A DNA stretch of 64,000 nucleotides from Roseimaritima ulvae (GCF_008065135.1 NZ_CP042914.1:6801404-6865403), one strand, 5' to 3'; numbered from the stretch's first letter, positions 42,898 through 52,460 are shown. A program made the numbers and translations. Notes: a model not told the origin generated them from the sequence alone.

Positions 42898-43353
42898 CTA
42901 CCGCTGCATCACTTCAAAGGCGAAGTCGTTTTCGCCGTCTTTCACCGTCGCGGTCTTAAAATATTCCGGCGCGGGCTTGGTGGGCCTTGCCGGCGGCTGA
43001 CCAGCGGTGGGCGGCGGCACCTCCTCGGCGGGCACCGAGATCACCACGCGATGCGGGCCTAGCACGGCCCCCTTCTGGCCATTGTTGTACTGCAACGAAA
43101 ACTTACCGCTCTCATCGGTCAGGCCGCCCGAAGGCGCTCCCTCCCCCGACTCCGGCATGAACATCACGTTCACCCCGGCCAGCGGACTGCCGTTCTGCGT
43201 AACCGTGCCGGTCACCGGCACTAACGGATACTCAGACGACTTCCCACAACCAACCGCCAGCAACAGCCCGCTGACGACCAACAATCCGGCGAACCGATTA
43301 CCGCGACCGCCCGCCACTCGAACGGGCGAATTCCAAACTGGTGATGATTTCAT
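42898..43353 (-). CDS. Lipoprotein with carboxypeptidase-regulatory-like fold
   Basis: 151 residues from ATG 43353; a longer frame starts at 43428 but adds only a basic stretch. The lipobox LLAVGC puts the lipidated Cys at 36. The body is a small beta-sandwich of the carboxypeptidase-regulatory type (VTGTVTQNGSPLAGVNVMFMP ... GKFSLQY), common in planctomycete secretomes next to DUF1559 proteins. A Pro-rich segment (about 110-125) precedes the last strand. It lies 90 bp downstream of the DUF1559 gene and is likely co-transcribed with it. Confidence 0.85.
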   Translation of the reverse strand: MKSSPVWNSPVRVAGGRGNRFAGLLVVSGLLLAVGCGKSSEYPLVPVTGTVTQNGSPLAGVNVMFMPESGEGAPSGGLTDESGKFSLQYNNGQKGAVLGPHRVVISVPAEEVPPPTAGQPPARPTKPAPEYFKTATVKDGENDFAFEVMQR

Positions 43354-43443
43354 TGATGTCTTCTTTAAGCTTCCAAAGCAATAACAGGGAAACGCTCCGG
43401 TGAGGAGCGTGTGAGACAACCGGACCACGAGCTTCGTGATCCG

Positions 43444-44457
43444 CTACAGCGAGCCGGCGACCATCCCGTCGTTGCGTGAGGACAGGGTGTTCAACAGCGT
43501 GAAGTCGACCGTTTCGGCGGCAAACTGAACCGAACCATCGCTCAACAGCACCTGCGCACCGCCGGGGTGATTGGAACGGGTGATGGTGTGCTTCTGGTAC
43601 CCTGGGCAATAGTTCGAGGCAGCCAGATCCCAGTTGATCGGATAACGCAATACGCTCACGTTCAACCACCAATCCGCGTCGCCGCCCGGGCCGCCGTGCC
43701 ACATCCCTCCGGCATGGTTACCCGCCCGACAATCGACCCTGTTGGTTCCGTCGTCAAAGTACGAAGACTGCTCGGCCACGCAAATCGTATTGCTGGTCCC
43801 GTCGGTGATACTGGCGAACCGCACAGCGCCGCTTTGGCCGCTTCCGCCCACCGAAGCCATCACACCATTAAACGTCGCCAAGCCGTAGCCCGTGCTGACA
43901 TTGGGTGTGGGGTTGGAAACCATGTCACGAGGATCCAAATAGGTACCGGCAATCCCGGCATAACAGGCGATCTGCACCTCAATCGTGCTCGGCGCACCCA
44001 ACGCCTGCGTCGCCGAATTCGGGGATTCGGTACGCGTCAGCGGCATATCGCTCGAAGGACAGGTGTAGGTTTCGACGGTGGCCGTGTTTTTCAGTTCCCA
44101 GTTGTAGTCCGCGCGATCCTGACCGCTCCAGTCGGTGCCCACAAACACGGCGTTATTGATGATCGTGTTTTGCTCCATGAAGGGAAAAGTACGCACGATC
44201 CAGGATGCTTGACGTTGAAAGTTCGTATCCTGCGGCAACACTCCGGGGGGAATGCATTGATAGGTATCGTGGTAATTGTGAATCGCCAAACCGACCTGCT
44301 TCAGATTGTTCGAACATTGCATCCGCCTGGCCGCTTCACGCGCCGCCTGCACGGCCGGCAATAACAAGCCGACCAACACGCCGATGATGGCAATCACGAC
44401 CAATAATTCAACAAGCGTAAAACCGGTGCGCGCAGGCGCAAATCTTCCACGGGGCAT
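43444..44457 (-). CDS. DUF1559 protein with prepilin-type N-terminal cleavage motif
   Basis: 337 residues from ATG 44457 (GGAG eight bases upstream; ATG 44511 gives 18 more). The N-terminus has the type IV prepilin signal [19 protein letters not shown] at about 12-30, then the DUF1559 start [20 protein letters not shown]. This family is strongly amplified in planctomycetes and is thought to form or decorate pilus-like or surface structures; its exact role is not known. Near the C-terminus is the conserved [14 protein letters not shown]. Followed by the lipoprotein gene. Confidence 0.95.
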   Translation of the reverse strand: MPRGRFAPARTGFTLVELLVVIAIIGVLVGLLLPAVQAAREAARRMQCSNNLKQVGLAIHNYHDTYQCIPPGVLPQDTNFQRQASWIVRTFPFMEQNTIINNAVFVGTDWSGQDRADYNWELKNTATVETYTCPSSDMPLTRTESPNSATQALGAPSTIEVQIACYAGIAGTYLDPRDMVSNPTPNVSTGYGLATFNGVMASVGGSGQSGAVRFASITDGTSNTICVAEQSSYFDDGTNRVDCRAGNHAGGMWHGGPGGDADWWLNVSVLRYPINWDLAASNYCPGYQKHTITRSNHPGGAQVLLSDGSVQFAAETVDFTLLNTLSSRNDGMVAGSL

Positions 44458-44685
44458 ACCAAACACTCCAACACGGGGAGAAAGAAACAGGGAGCAAGAC
44501 GAAACAGGCAAAGGCGGGGCGGGGGGGGCGGGACACGGCCACAGACCAACGATCTAGCCGATGCATCCGAGCAACTCTATTTACCCACCGCGGTAAGTTC
44601 AAGAGCCATTACCACAGCAAACACCCGAACCACCTGACTGCCTGATCAGACTCCGTCCGATCCACACAACAAGCACGAAACCACA

Positions 44686-44721
44686 CCGCAAGGCGGCTGC
44701 CTCAACAGCCTTTGCGGTGCT
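44686..44721 (-). terminator. Terminator-like hairpin after the sulfatase gene
   Basis: CACCGCAAAGGC and GCCTTGCGGTG form an 11-bp stem with one bulge, 7 bases after the sulfatase stop. There is no long T tract, so it is a candidate only. The rest of 44458-44685 (upstream of the DUF1559 gene) shows nothing firm apart from a G-rich run. Confidence 0.45.
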
Positions 44722-44728
44722 TCTATGG

Positions 44729-46183
44729 TTAACGTTGCAGGTGCGCAAAAGTTTCGCTCAAATCCATCGGATCTTTTACTTGCTGTTGCAGTTGCTGAAA
44801 CTGCGTGAACAAGTCTTTCATTAATGGCAGAGACTCAGGGCGATCCGCCAGGTCGTGCATCTCATGCGGATCCGCTTGCAAGTCATACAACCGCACCTTG
44901 GCCGCTTGCGGATACATAATCAACTTATAACGATCGGTACGAATACTGCGTTGCCGATTTAGATAGGCGCCGTACATAGCCTCGTAGGGGCTGCCGGACC
45001 GTCCGTCGAGGATTGGCAGAATACTATTAAATTCGACGTGCTGTGGTTTTTCGACGCGGGCCAATTCTAAAGAGGTCGCCATCACATCTTGCAGATAGAT
45101 CGGTTCCTCAATCGTTTGCCCGGCAGGGACATTGGGACCGATCACAAAAAACGGTACGCGGACGCTGTGATCATATAAATTTTGCTTGCCCATCAGCCCG
45201 TGTTGCCCGACAGCCAAGCCGTGATCGGCGGTAAAAAAGATCCAAGTGTTATCGGCCTTTCCGGACGCCTCCAAAGCCTTTAACACGCGACCGATCTGAG
45301 CATCCATGTGTGTGATGATCGCGTAGTACTCCTGACGGTGGACTTGAACCGCTCGTTCGGTGCGTGGGAAGGGTGCCAGTTTTTCATCGCGCAGGGAACG
45401 ACCGGCACCCATCGGTTCGCAATACGGATACAGCGGCAGAAAGTTATCGGGCACAGCCAACGAGTTGGCCGGATACATGTCGACGTACTTCTGCGGCGAC
45501 TGGCGAGGATCATGGGGCGCGTTAAATGCGATGTACATAAAAAACGGTTTGTCGCGTTCACTGGCGTCGCGTAGGAATTGTTCGGCGTGGTTGCCCACGA
45601 CCTCGCTCCAATGCGTGCCGCCTTGCCAAAACCCACCAAACGAGGGATCCGATGGCGACCAGGGATCGCTGCCATCGGGCAGCGGCCGGTCGTAGCCGGC
45701 GGGGGTTTGGCGGGGCATCCCGCCGCGGACATCGGCCACCACATCAAAGGATTTTGCGGCGTTGGCACGGCAGTGCCATTTGCCGGTCATGTACGTCCGA
45801 TAGCCGGCCTGTTTCATATACTGCGACCACCAACGGCCCGCCTGCCGCTCGGCATCGGATTGGTGGTAGATCTCATTGGCAGTCCACACAAAGCGGCCAC
45901 TGTTCAGCATCGTGCGGCTGGCCACACATACCGCTCCACTCCATGACCCCATGTTGTAGCAATGTGAGAAGCGGGTCCCACGACGCGCCAAGCGATCCAA
46001 ATTCGGCGTCTGGATTTCGTCATTGCCGCAGGCATGGATGGTCTCGAAACACTGATCATCAGCAAAGATGAACAGGATATTCGGCGGTTCGTCCGCCGCA
46101 GCCGCGCCGCTGTTGCCCCAACCACACGCCACCAGCCCCAGGGCAACGCACACCCAGCGGCAACCACCGATCCATCGCAACAT
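44729..46183 (-). CDS. Secreted sulfatase (type I, formylglycine-dependent)
   Basis: 484 residues from ATG 46183, chosen for GAGG nine bases upstream; ATG 46198 is possible. Signal peptide ends near AAAADEPPN (residue 31). Metal-binding DDQ follows in ILFIFADDQ. The catalytic Cys86 lies in VCVASRTMLNSGR; the motif is Cys-x-Ala-Ser-Arg, the Ala variant of the usual C/S-x-P-x-R, with Cys expected to become formylglycine. Later motifs GKWHC, FNAPHDPR and TADHGLAVGQHG complete the active site. It probably releases sulfate from marine or algal polysaccharides, a common planctomycete trait. Substrate not predictable. Confidence 0.95.
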   Translation of the reverse strand: MLRWIGGCRWVCVALGLVACGWGNSGAAAADEPPNILFIFADDQCFETIHACGNDEIQTPNLDRLARRGTRFSHCYNMGSWSGAVCVASRTMLNSGRFVWTANEIYHQSDAERQAGRWWSQYMKQAGYRTYMTGKWHCRANAAKSFDVVADVRGGMPRQTPAGYDRPLPDGSDPWSPSDPSFGGFWQGGTHWSEVVGNHAEQFLRDASERDKPFFMYIAFNAPHDPRQSPQKYVDMYPANSLAVPDNFLPLYPYCEPMGAGRSLRDEKLAPFPRTERAVQVHRQEYYAIITHMDAQIGRVLKALEASGKADNTWIFFTADHGLAVGQHGLMGKQNLYDHSVRVPFFVIGPNVPAGQTIEEPIYLQDVMATSLELARVEKPQHVEFNSILPILDGRSGSPYEAMYGAYLNRQRSIRTDRYKLIMYPQAAKVRLYDLQADPHEMHDLADRPESLPLMKDLFTQFQQLQQQVKDPMDLSETFAHLQR

Positions 46184-46336
46184 CGCAAAAAACCTCATCG
46201 ACGAGAAGGGAAACACAACACCCACACGGGGCGGCAACCAGTCTAACCGCAATTTCTTTTGCCACGCCCGGTTTTATGACCTAGTGTTCCGATAGCCATC
46301 TCATCTCCTTGGCGCCTTGTACCGGAAGGAATTCCA

Positions 46337-47839
46337 TTGCATCTCTTTTCCCTCAACACGACCGTGGGCTGGCTGGGCCCTAACTGTCCCCAGACAGTGC
46401 CATCCGATCTGACGGGTTGGCACCTGGTACCCGTACCACCCGGCAGCGAACTGGCACAAGTCGACCTGCTGGTCGTCGAAACCTGTGCCTTTGAGCGCAT
46501 TCGGGACTGCGAACGCTTCGTCAACCGTCAAGCCTGTCCGGTTCTGTACATGACCTCGCCGCAGCACCTGACGACGCTGGTCAATCAACTGCAAGCCAAA
46601 GACGACATCTGCCTGGCCGCCCCCCCGTTGCCGCTATTGGCCACGCGGCTGGGAAAAATGCATCAGACACAGCGGGCGATGATCGATCCGCTGACCGGTG
46701 CGCAGCGCCGCGAAGCCTACTTCAACTACCTGCGACATTGGGGCATGAACGCCCGTCGTAGCGATCCGCTTTCGCTGCTGTTGCTGGACCTGGACAATTT
46801 CAAAACCCTGAACGATCAATTTGGCCAGGACGCGGGCGACGATGTGCTGCAACGTCTGGGCATGCTGTTGCGTCAGCACTGCAGCGATAGTCCTTTGATC
46901 GCTCGCATGGGCGGACAAGAATTTGCCATCTTGCTGGCCGCTCCGGACCATCATGCCGCCGAGGTTGCCGAACAGCTTCGTCAACAGATTGCCTCGCCGG
47001 GACTGCACCCGCACTGCGCTACCACGGCCAGCATCGGAGTCGCCAGCCGACAGGATGTCCAACACGTCGATCAACTACACCGCGTCAGCGATGAAGCCGT
47101 GTTCGCCGCCAAAGCCGCCGGCCGCAACCGGGTTTGCGTGTATAGCCAGCTGAACACCCAATCGATGCTCAACGGGGAAGACCTGGATCTGGTCAGCTTG
47201 GAAAATAAATCCCGCGTCTTGGGAGAACGGGTCACCAACTATATCGCCCAGCGCAGTCGACGGATTTTGCAGAACCTGCGGAGCGAAGCGGAAACCGATG
47301 GCCTGACCCAGTTCTATAACCGACGCTACCTGGACCGCCGCCTGGAACTTCAATTCCGCCATCATCAGGAATCCGGTCAACCGCTGTGCCTGGCGCTGAT
47401 CGACCTGGATCATTTCGGCAGAATCAATAAGGCCCACGGTTGGCCCACCGGCGACCACGCCCTGCGGACATTGTGCGATGTAATCCGCAATCACATTCGC
47501 AAAGACAATGACTGGGTGGGACGTTACGGCGGCGAAGAGTTCTTTGTCGTGCTTCCCGACGTGGTTTTAGACGATGCCATTAACATCTGCGAGCGGTTAC
47601 GCAACGCCACCGCAGCAGCCGAAATTTCCTCCACCAGCGGCACGCCCTTGAACCTGACGATCAGCATCGGACTGGTGCAATGCGACGCCGCGGACGACGA
47701 CATCGCGGGCCTGCTGGACCGCGTCAGCGAACAAACCCTGCGTGCTAAAGAGAACGGCCGCAACCAAACCTGCTGGGCGCCGCTCCGCGAACCCGCCCCG
47801 ACGAAAAACGCAACCGATGGCTTGACGATTACCGCGTAA
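46337..47839 (+). CDS. Tandem GGDEF protein, one degenerate and one intact
   Basis: 500 residues, starting at TTG 46337 behind AAGGA. Residues 1-105 form a degenerate receiver-like domain without a clear phosphorylation Asp. The first GGDEF domain (about 112-270) has DLDNFKTLNDQFG but GGQEF at 192-196, so the catalytic acidic residue is lost. The second (about 318-485) has DLDHFGRINKAHG and GGEEF at 398-402, as in active diguanylate cyclases. The inhibitory RxxD site is not intact (Lys at the Arg position). It should make cyclic-di-GMP, with the first domain in a regulatory role. Divergent from the sulfatase. Confidence 0.93.
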   Translation: MHLFSLNTTVGWLGPNCPQTVPSDLTGWHLVPVPPGSELAQVDLLVVETCAFERIRDCERFVNRQACPVLYMTSPQHLTTLVNQLQAKDDICLAAPPLPLLATRLGKMHQTQRAMIDPLTGAQRREAYFNYLRHWGMNARRSDPLSLLLLDLDNFKTLNDQFGQDAGDDVLQRLGMLLRQHCSDSPLIARMGGQEFAILLAAPDHHAAEVAEQLRQQIASPGLHPHCATTASIGVASRQDVQHVDQLHRVSDEAVFAAKAAGRNRVCVYSQLNTQSMLNGEDLDLVSLENKSRVLGERVTNYIAQRSRRILQNLRSEAETDGLTQFYNRRYLDRRLELQFRHHQESGQPLCLALIDLDHFGRINKAHGWPTGDHALRTLCDVIRNHIRKDNDWVGRYGGEEFFVVLPDVVLDDAINICERLRNATAAAEISSTSGTPLNLTISIGLVQCDAADDDIAGLLDRVSEQTLRAKENGRNQTCWAPLREPAPTKNATDGLTITA

Positions 47840-47945
47840 CCCTTTGGCCCGCGGCCTGTAAGCCCTCGACGTCATAGCCGCGTTCCCATCAAACGCGGCG
47901 AGCGCCCGCTCACGGCGGCCAGTGGATACCGGCCCCGGCGTTATG

Positions 47946-47975
47946 TGGATACTGCCCCTGCGAATGCGCTACAAT
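47946..47975 (+). promoter_or_regulatory. Candidate promoter for the esterase gene
   Basis: TGGATA (47946-47951) and TACAAT (47970-47975) with 18-bp spacing, 4/6 and 5/6 to the sigma70 consensus. Transcription would start about 40 bases before the translation start. A small hairpin CCGCGTT / AACGCGG at 47878-47898 may end the preceding GGDEF transcript. Confidence 0.42.
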
Positions 47976-48019
47976 GGGAATCCCCCTCCCATCAAACCCC
48001 GCCCGCAGGAGATCGAACC

Positions 48020-50083
48020 TTGGCACGCTCCACGATTTGGCTATTGGTAACCTGGTTACTCATCTGCCTCCCACCTCTAACCTGCTGGGCCGAAAAACCC
48101 TCGGCAACCGACTCTGCCCGTGGCGACGACCTGGTCCATGAATACTTTCGCCAGCAAACACAGCAACTGACGGACAACTGCTTGGCCGACATCCAGACCC
48201 TGGAAGACTGGACCGAGCGGCGAGCGCAGTATCACGAACAATTGCTGGACATGCTGGGGCTGAACCCCATGCCCCCGCGCAGTGACCTGCAGGCGACCGT
48301 CACCGACGTGATCGAACAGGACGGCTTGGTTGTCGAAAACCTGCACTTCCAATCCATGCCTGGGCTGTACGTCACCGGCAATCTGTACCGACCGGCCGAC
48401 CAGGGCGACGATCCGCTGCCGGCCGTGCTGTATGTCTGCGGCCATGGCCGCGTGGTGGAAGACGGCGTCAGCCTGGGCAACAAGGCTCACTACCAACATC
48501 ACGGTGCCTGGTTCGCCCGCAATGGATACGTGTGCCTGGTGATCGATACGATCCAATTGGGCGAACTGGAAGGCATCCATCACGGCACCTATCGAGAACG
48601 GATGTGGTGGTGGAACAACCGCGGCTACACCCCGGCAGGCGTGGAAGCCTGGAACGGTGTCCGCGCGCTCGATTACCTGCAATCACGTCCCGAAGTCGAC
48701 GGCCAACGGATCGGCGTAACCGGCCGCAGCGGTGGCGGTGCCTACTCGTGGTGGCTGGCCGCGATCGACCAGCGGATTCGCGCGGCCGTCCCGGTGGCCG
48801 GCATCACGAGCCTGAAAAACCATGTCGTCGATGACTGCGTCGAAGGCCACTGCGACTGCATGTTCATGGTCAATACCTACCGCTGGGATTTCCCCATGGT
48901 GGCTGCCCTGGTTGCTCCCCGTCCCCTGTTGATCTCCAACACCGATCGCGACGGCATCTTTCCGCTCGACGGCGTGGTCGACGTGCACGCCAAAGTGCGA
49001 CGGATCTACGAACTGTACGACGCACCTAAAAATCTCGGACTACACATCACCTCCGGTCCGCATCACGACACGCAGGAACTCCGCATCCATGCCTTCCGCT
49101 GGTTCAACCGTCACCTTCGCAACGATGAGTCGCTGATCGACACGGTCGCCGACAAACGTTTCGAACCGCGACAATTAAAAGTCTTCGACGAATTGCCATC
49201 CGACCAACGGACGACATCGATCCACGAAAGCTTCGTGCCGGCCGTTGACGCTGAGGATTTACCGGGCACTCGCAGTGAGCTGCAAGCCGCGGCCGAGCAG
49301 TGGATGCAACAGTTGGAAACCAAAACGTTTGGCGGCTGGCCCCAAGGCGAAGCCGAACCGCTGGATGTCGAAGTTCAATCGACGACGGAGCATCAAGGGA
49401 CCAGCGTCACGGTGGCCGAATTCACCAGCCAGCGTCCCTATCGGTTGCCGTTGATCATCGTCCAGCCTCGCCAGACGAACTCCGACGCGGACGTCCGAGT
49501 GGTCGTGCTGGACCAAACCGCTTGGCGGCAGACGGCGGCCGCATTGGCGGTTGCGCTGCCCGAGCGCTACGGCGACGTCGCCCCCGACGCAGCCGCTTGG
49601 CAACAACTTGCCGATCGCGACGCACCGACCGTATTCATCATGCCCCGCGGTGTTGGCCCCACGGCCTGGTCGGATGACGATCGCGCTGCCACGCACATCC
49701 GCCGCCGCTTCATGCTGCTGGGACAAACCGCGGCCGGAATGCAAATCTACGACGTGCAGCGCGGACTGGCCGCCCTCCGCAGTCTCGCGGACGACTCGAT
49801 CGGTTCGCGGAAACTGTCCCTTCATGCTCGCGGCACCGCTGCCTTCTGGGCGGTGTACGCTTCGCTGTTTTCCCAACCGCTCGCCAAACTGCAGCTGCAA
49901 GACCTGCCGACTCGCAACCGCGACGCACCGGACCTGTTAAACGTCAGCCGGATCGTCGAAATGCCCCACGTCGTGCTGCTGGCCAGCCTGCGTTGCGACT
50001 CGCTGCAGCTGAGCGGAGAGACCAGCAAGGCTTGGCGGAAGATCGCCGCAGACCAACCGCTGATGTCGAACCTGCAGTGGTGA
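48020..50083 (+). CDS. Secreted acetyl-xylan-esterase-like alpha/beta hydrolase
   Basis: 687 residues from TTG 48020, fixed by AGGAG eight bases upstream; the frame extends to GTG 47945 without a site. Signal peptide ends near LTCWAEK (residue 25). Residues about 90-380 are an alpha/beta-hydrolase of the AXE1/CE7-like group: nucleophile Ser237 in GRSGGG, a likely Asp in NTDRDGIFP, and a His in SGPHHDTQ. The last 280 residues form a second beta-rich domain of uncertain type that resembles a degenerate hydrolase copy. It would deacetylate sugars outside the cytoplasm. Convergent with the aminotransferase gene. Confidence 0.88.
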   Translation: MARSTIWLLVTWLLICLPPLTCWAEKPSATDSARGDDLVHEYFRQQTQQLTDNCLADIQTLEDWTERRAQYHEQLLDMLGLNPMPPRSDLQATVTDVIEQDGLVVENLHFQSMPGLYVTGNLYRPADQGDDPLPAVLYVCGHGRVVEDGVSLGNKAHYQHHGAWFARNGYVCLVIDTIQLGELEGIHHGTYRERMWWWNNRGYTPAGVEAWNGVRALDYLQSRPEVDGQRIGVTGRSGGGAYSWWLAAIDQRIRAAVPVAGITSLKNHVVDDCVEGHCDCMFMVNTYRWDFPMVAALVAPRPLLISNTDRDGIFPLDGVVDVHAKVRRIYELYDAPKNLGLHITSGPHHDTQELRIHAFRWFNRHLRNDESLIDTVADKRFEPRQLKVFDELPSDQRTTSIHESFVPAVDAEDLPGTRSELQAAAEQWMQQLETKTFGGWPQGEAEPLDVEVQSTTEHQGTSVTVAEFTSQRPYRLPLIIVQPRQTNSDADVRVVVLDQTAWRQTAAALAVALPERYGDVAPDAAAWQQLADRDAPTVFIMPRGVGPTAWSDDDRAATHIRRRFMLLGQTAAGMQIYDVQRGLAALRSLADDSIGSRKLSLHARGTAAFWAVYASLFSQPLAKLQLQDLPTRNRDAPDLLNVSRIVEMPHVVLLASLRCDSLQLSGETSKAWRKIAADQPLMSNLQW

Positions 50084-50098
50084 ACGTGCTCTGCGCAT

Positions 50099-50199
50099 CG
50101 TAGCTACCGTCGCCAGACGGTGGACCGCCGCCAGACGGTGGACCGCCGCAGCCCCCACGCTCTGGCGAGCGTAGCTACGAAACGGGCAGCGTAGCTACG
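50099..50199. repeat. Family B palindromic element, extended copy
   Basis: Arms CGTAGCTACCGTCGCCAGACGGTGG and CCACGCTCTGGCGAGCGTAGCTACG bracket duplicated GCCAGACGGTGGACCGCC units, plus one extra CGTAGCTACG end. The last CGTAGCTACG supplies the TAG stop (50195-50197) of the aminotransferase gene. It is the only content of the convergent gap. Confidence 0.9.
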
Positions 50200-51295
50200 C
50201 CAGTTCTCGCAGCACTTCGATGCCGCGCTGCAGAGTCTCGTCCGAAGCGGCGAAGCTGATCCGAAAGTGTGAATCCCGGGCGCTGAAGATATTGCCGGGG
50301 ATGATCAACAACCCGCGAGCGATGGCGGCTTCCACAAACGCCGCCCCGCTATCGCCGGGCGCTTTGGGAAAGGCGTAGAAGGCGCCACCGGGGACGGTCA
50401 ATTCATAGCAATCGCTCAAACCCTCGACGATCAGATCGCGTTTTCGCCGGTAGTCGTCGATGTGGGCCGAGAGGTCCACGTCCATGGCTTCCAGGCCGGC
50501 CCATTGTGCGGGCTGAGGAGCGCACACGAAGGTGTACTGCTGCAGCTTGACCATCGTCTCGACGACGGCCTTGGGTCCGTGCACATAGCCCACTCGCCAA
50601 CCCGTCATCGCGTGGCTTTTGCTGAACCCATCGATCACGATCGTCTGCGGATTAAACTCCGCCGGCGATGTAAAGGCTTCGTCATACATGAACGAGCTGT
50701 AGATTTCGTCGGAGACCAGCGCGATATTGCGTTCGGCCGCCAGTTCGGCCAGCGCTTTTAATTCCTCGCGACTGGCCGTCACCCCGGTCGGATTTGCCGG
50801 GCTGTTGACGATGATCATTTTGGTGCGGTCGGTGATTTTTTCCGCCACCCGGTCGCAATCGATGCGAAAGTCCGGATAGCTGTCGACGGCCACCGGGACG
50901 CCCCCCACCATCCGCACCAGAGCGGGATACATGACGAAGTAGGGATCGAAAAACAGCACCTCATCGCCGGGGTCGACCATCGCCAACATCGCCAATACCA
51001 AACCGCCACTGGTACCGCTGCAGACAAATACCTCGCGGTCGCTGTGGTTGTAGGTCTGCCGCAGTTCGTCCTCTAAACGCATCCGCAGCGGCGCGATGCC
51101 CTGAGTTTGAGAATACGCATTTTTGCCGCCTTCGATGGCGTCGATACAGGCCCGCCGCACCGCTCGGGGCACCGGGAAATCGGGCTGGCCGATTGAAAGA
51201 TTGATCGGATCGTCTAATTTGGCAGCCAAATCAAAAACGCGTCGAATGCCACTGCTATCGAACGACTCGGTACGTTTTGCAATCCATGGATGCAT
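50195..51295 (-). CDS. Class I/II aminotransferase (AspC/AlaT-like)
   Basis: 366 residues, slightly short for the family. PLP-dependent. Visible motifs: NLSIGQPDFPVP at the N-terminus, YSQTQGIAPLR, NSPANPTG in the middle, SDEIYSSF, and the PLP Lys in DGFSKSHAMTGWRVGY. The C-terminal Arg (FRISFAAS) binds the substrate carboxylate. The exact amino donor is not predictable; aspartate or alanine is most likely. The stop codon is part of the family B element. Divergent from the DUF4416 gene. Confidence 0.93.
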   Translation of the reverse strand: MHPWIAKRTESFDSSGIRRVFDLAAKLDDPINLSIGQPDFPVPRAVRRACIDAIEGGKNAYSQTQGIAPLRMRLEDELRQTYNHSDREVFVCSGTSGGLVLAMLAMVDPGDEVLFFDPYFVMYPALVRMVGGVPVAVDSYPDFRIDCDRVAEKITDRTKMIIVNSPANPTGVTASREELKALAELAAERNIALVSDEIYSSFMYDEAFTSPAEFNPQTIVIDGFSKSHAMTGWRVGYVHGPKAVVETMVKLQQYTFVCAPQPAQWAGLEAMDVDLSAHIDDYRRKRDLIVEGLSDCYELTVPGGAFYAFPKAPGDSGAAFVEAAIARGLLIIPGNIFSARDSHFRISFAASDETLQRGIEVLRELA

Positions 51296-51360
51296 CGGCT
51301 TCGCTTTGTTGTTGTGCTTGAAGATATGGACGCCCCAATTCTAACCCGCCGAGCGTATTG

Positions 51361-51930
51361 ATGGCACACCGCCGTGAACCCATCCCCGTCGTCCCGATCG
51401 TAGCCGTGATCAGTCGCTACCAGGAGGCGCGAGACTGGGCGATGACTCGTCTGACCGAACGCTTTGGCGAGATCGCCGAGTGTAGCGAACCACAGGCGTT
51501 TGAGGCGAGTGGCTACTACGACCGAGAAATGGGCGAGGAGCTACAAAAACAGTTTGTGCGGTTCCAACCACCGACCGACCCGGTGAAATTGGCTACCTGG
51601 AAAATCTGGACCAACCAGCTGGAAGCGGAGTTCGCAGCGCAATTTGTCAGCCCCGCCGTGCCCGCCGAATCGCGGCCGCTGAACCTGGACCCCGGCTACG
51701 TGACCGAAGCCAAACTGGTGTTGGCTACGACCAAAGATCGTGACCACCGGATCTACTTGTGCGACGGCATCTACGCCGAAGTCACGCTCAGCTATACCGG
51801 ACGCCGCTGGACTTCGCACCGCTGGACCTACCCGGACTACCGCACCGAACTGGCGATCGCCTTCGTCGAACGCTGCCGGCTGCAATTGCGAGAACATTTA
51901 CCGGGCTGGCAACGAAAAGTGTTGGAGTAG
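51361..51930 (+). CDS. DUF4416 family protein
   Basis: 189 residues from ATG 51361; TTG 51358 is next to it. Characteristic segments are ESGYYDREMG-like (EASGYYDREMGEEL near 43), LNLDPGYVTEAKLVLAT and DGIYAEVTLSY, followed by WTYPDYRT. The family is conserved in planctomycetes and deltaproteobacteria with unknown function. Cytosolic, no signal peptide. Convergent with the Nudix gene. Confidence 0.9.
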   Translation: MAHRREPIPVVPIVAVISRYQEARDWAMTRLTERFGEIAECSEPQAFEASGYYDREMGEELQKQFVRFQPPTDPVKLATWKIWTNQLEAEFAAQFVSPAVPAESRPLNLDPGYVTEAKLVLATTKDRDHRIYLCDGIYAEVTLSYTGRRWTSHRWTYPDYRTELAIAFVERCRLQLREHLPGWQRKVLE

Positions 51931-51942
51931 GAGTAGGCGCCC

Positions 51943-52013
51943 CGTAGCCGAAGTCGCCAGACTTTGGAATCTTTCGTAGCATGGGTCCCCACGCTCTGGC
52001 GAGCGTAGCTACC
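51943..52013. repeat. Chimeric palindromic element (families B and C)
   Basis: CGTAGCCGAAGTCGCCAGACT and CACGCTCTGGCGAGCGTAGCTAC form arms of the B type; in between is a C-type fragment CGTAGCATGGGTCC. It occupies the convergent gap after DUF4416. Confidence 0.85.
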
Positions 52014-52025
52014 AAGGGGATGCCG

Positions 52026-52460
52026 TTACGCAGCGTTACTCAAAAACGCTTCGACGGCGGCCAGTAGCGGGTCGATGGCTTGGGCTTGAATGTGGTGCGG
52101 CGGGTCCCAGGGCATCCACTCGCAGGCCGCATGCTCGCTGCAGGCGATCGCTTGCGGTTGGTCCACCCAGCCCAAAAAAATCGTCAGCCGCTTTTCAAAC
52201 TCCTGGTCCGGATGTTTGCGATAGGTGACCGAATACACCGAACGATGACGGAACTGGGGATCCAGACTGACCGAGGCAGGATCGATGCCGGTTTCTTCCT
52301 GCATTTCACGAACCGCCGTCTGGACGGCCGACTCACCGGGTTCGGCGTGCCCCTTGGGCAGGTCCCAGCGATCGGGATGCTTCATTAATAAAAACTGCCG
52401 GGGCTGCGAACGCGTCAACAGCAGCACCCCGGCGGCGTATACGATAGGTGACGGTGCCAT
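52026..52460 (-). CDS. Nudix hydrolase
   Basis: 144 residues. The Nudix box is complete: GHAEPGESAVQTAVREMQEE followed by TGI, at about 37-59, which binds the divalent metal and cleaves nucleoside diphosphate-linked substrates. The beginning AAGVLLLTR and the RWDLPKG run resemble the diadenosine tetraphosphatase subgroup, a tentative assignment. Divergent from pduO with only 35 bp between start codons, so their promoters must overlap genes or each other. Confidence 0.93.
   Translation of the reverse strand: MAPSPIVYAAGVLLLTRSQPRQFLLMKHPDRWDLPKGHAEPGESAVQTAVREMQEETGIDPASVSLDPQFRHRSVYSVTYRKHPDQEFEKRLTIFLGWVDQPQAIACSEHAACEWMPWDPPHHIQAQAIDPLLAAVEAFLSNAA

Noticed and set aside
51788-52015. Minus-strand ORF beginning MVATLARAW
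   Set aside because: Made by the family B element and antisense to DUF4416; no downstream protein features.
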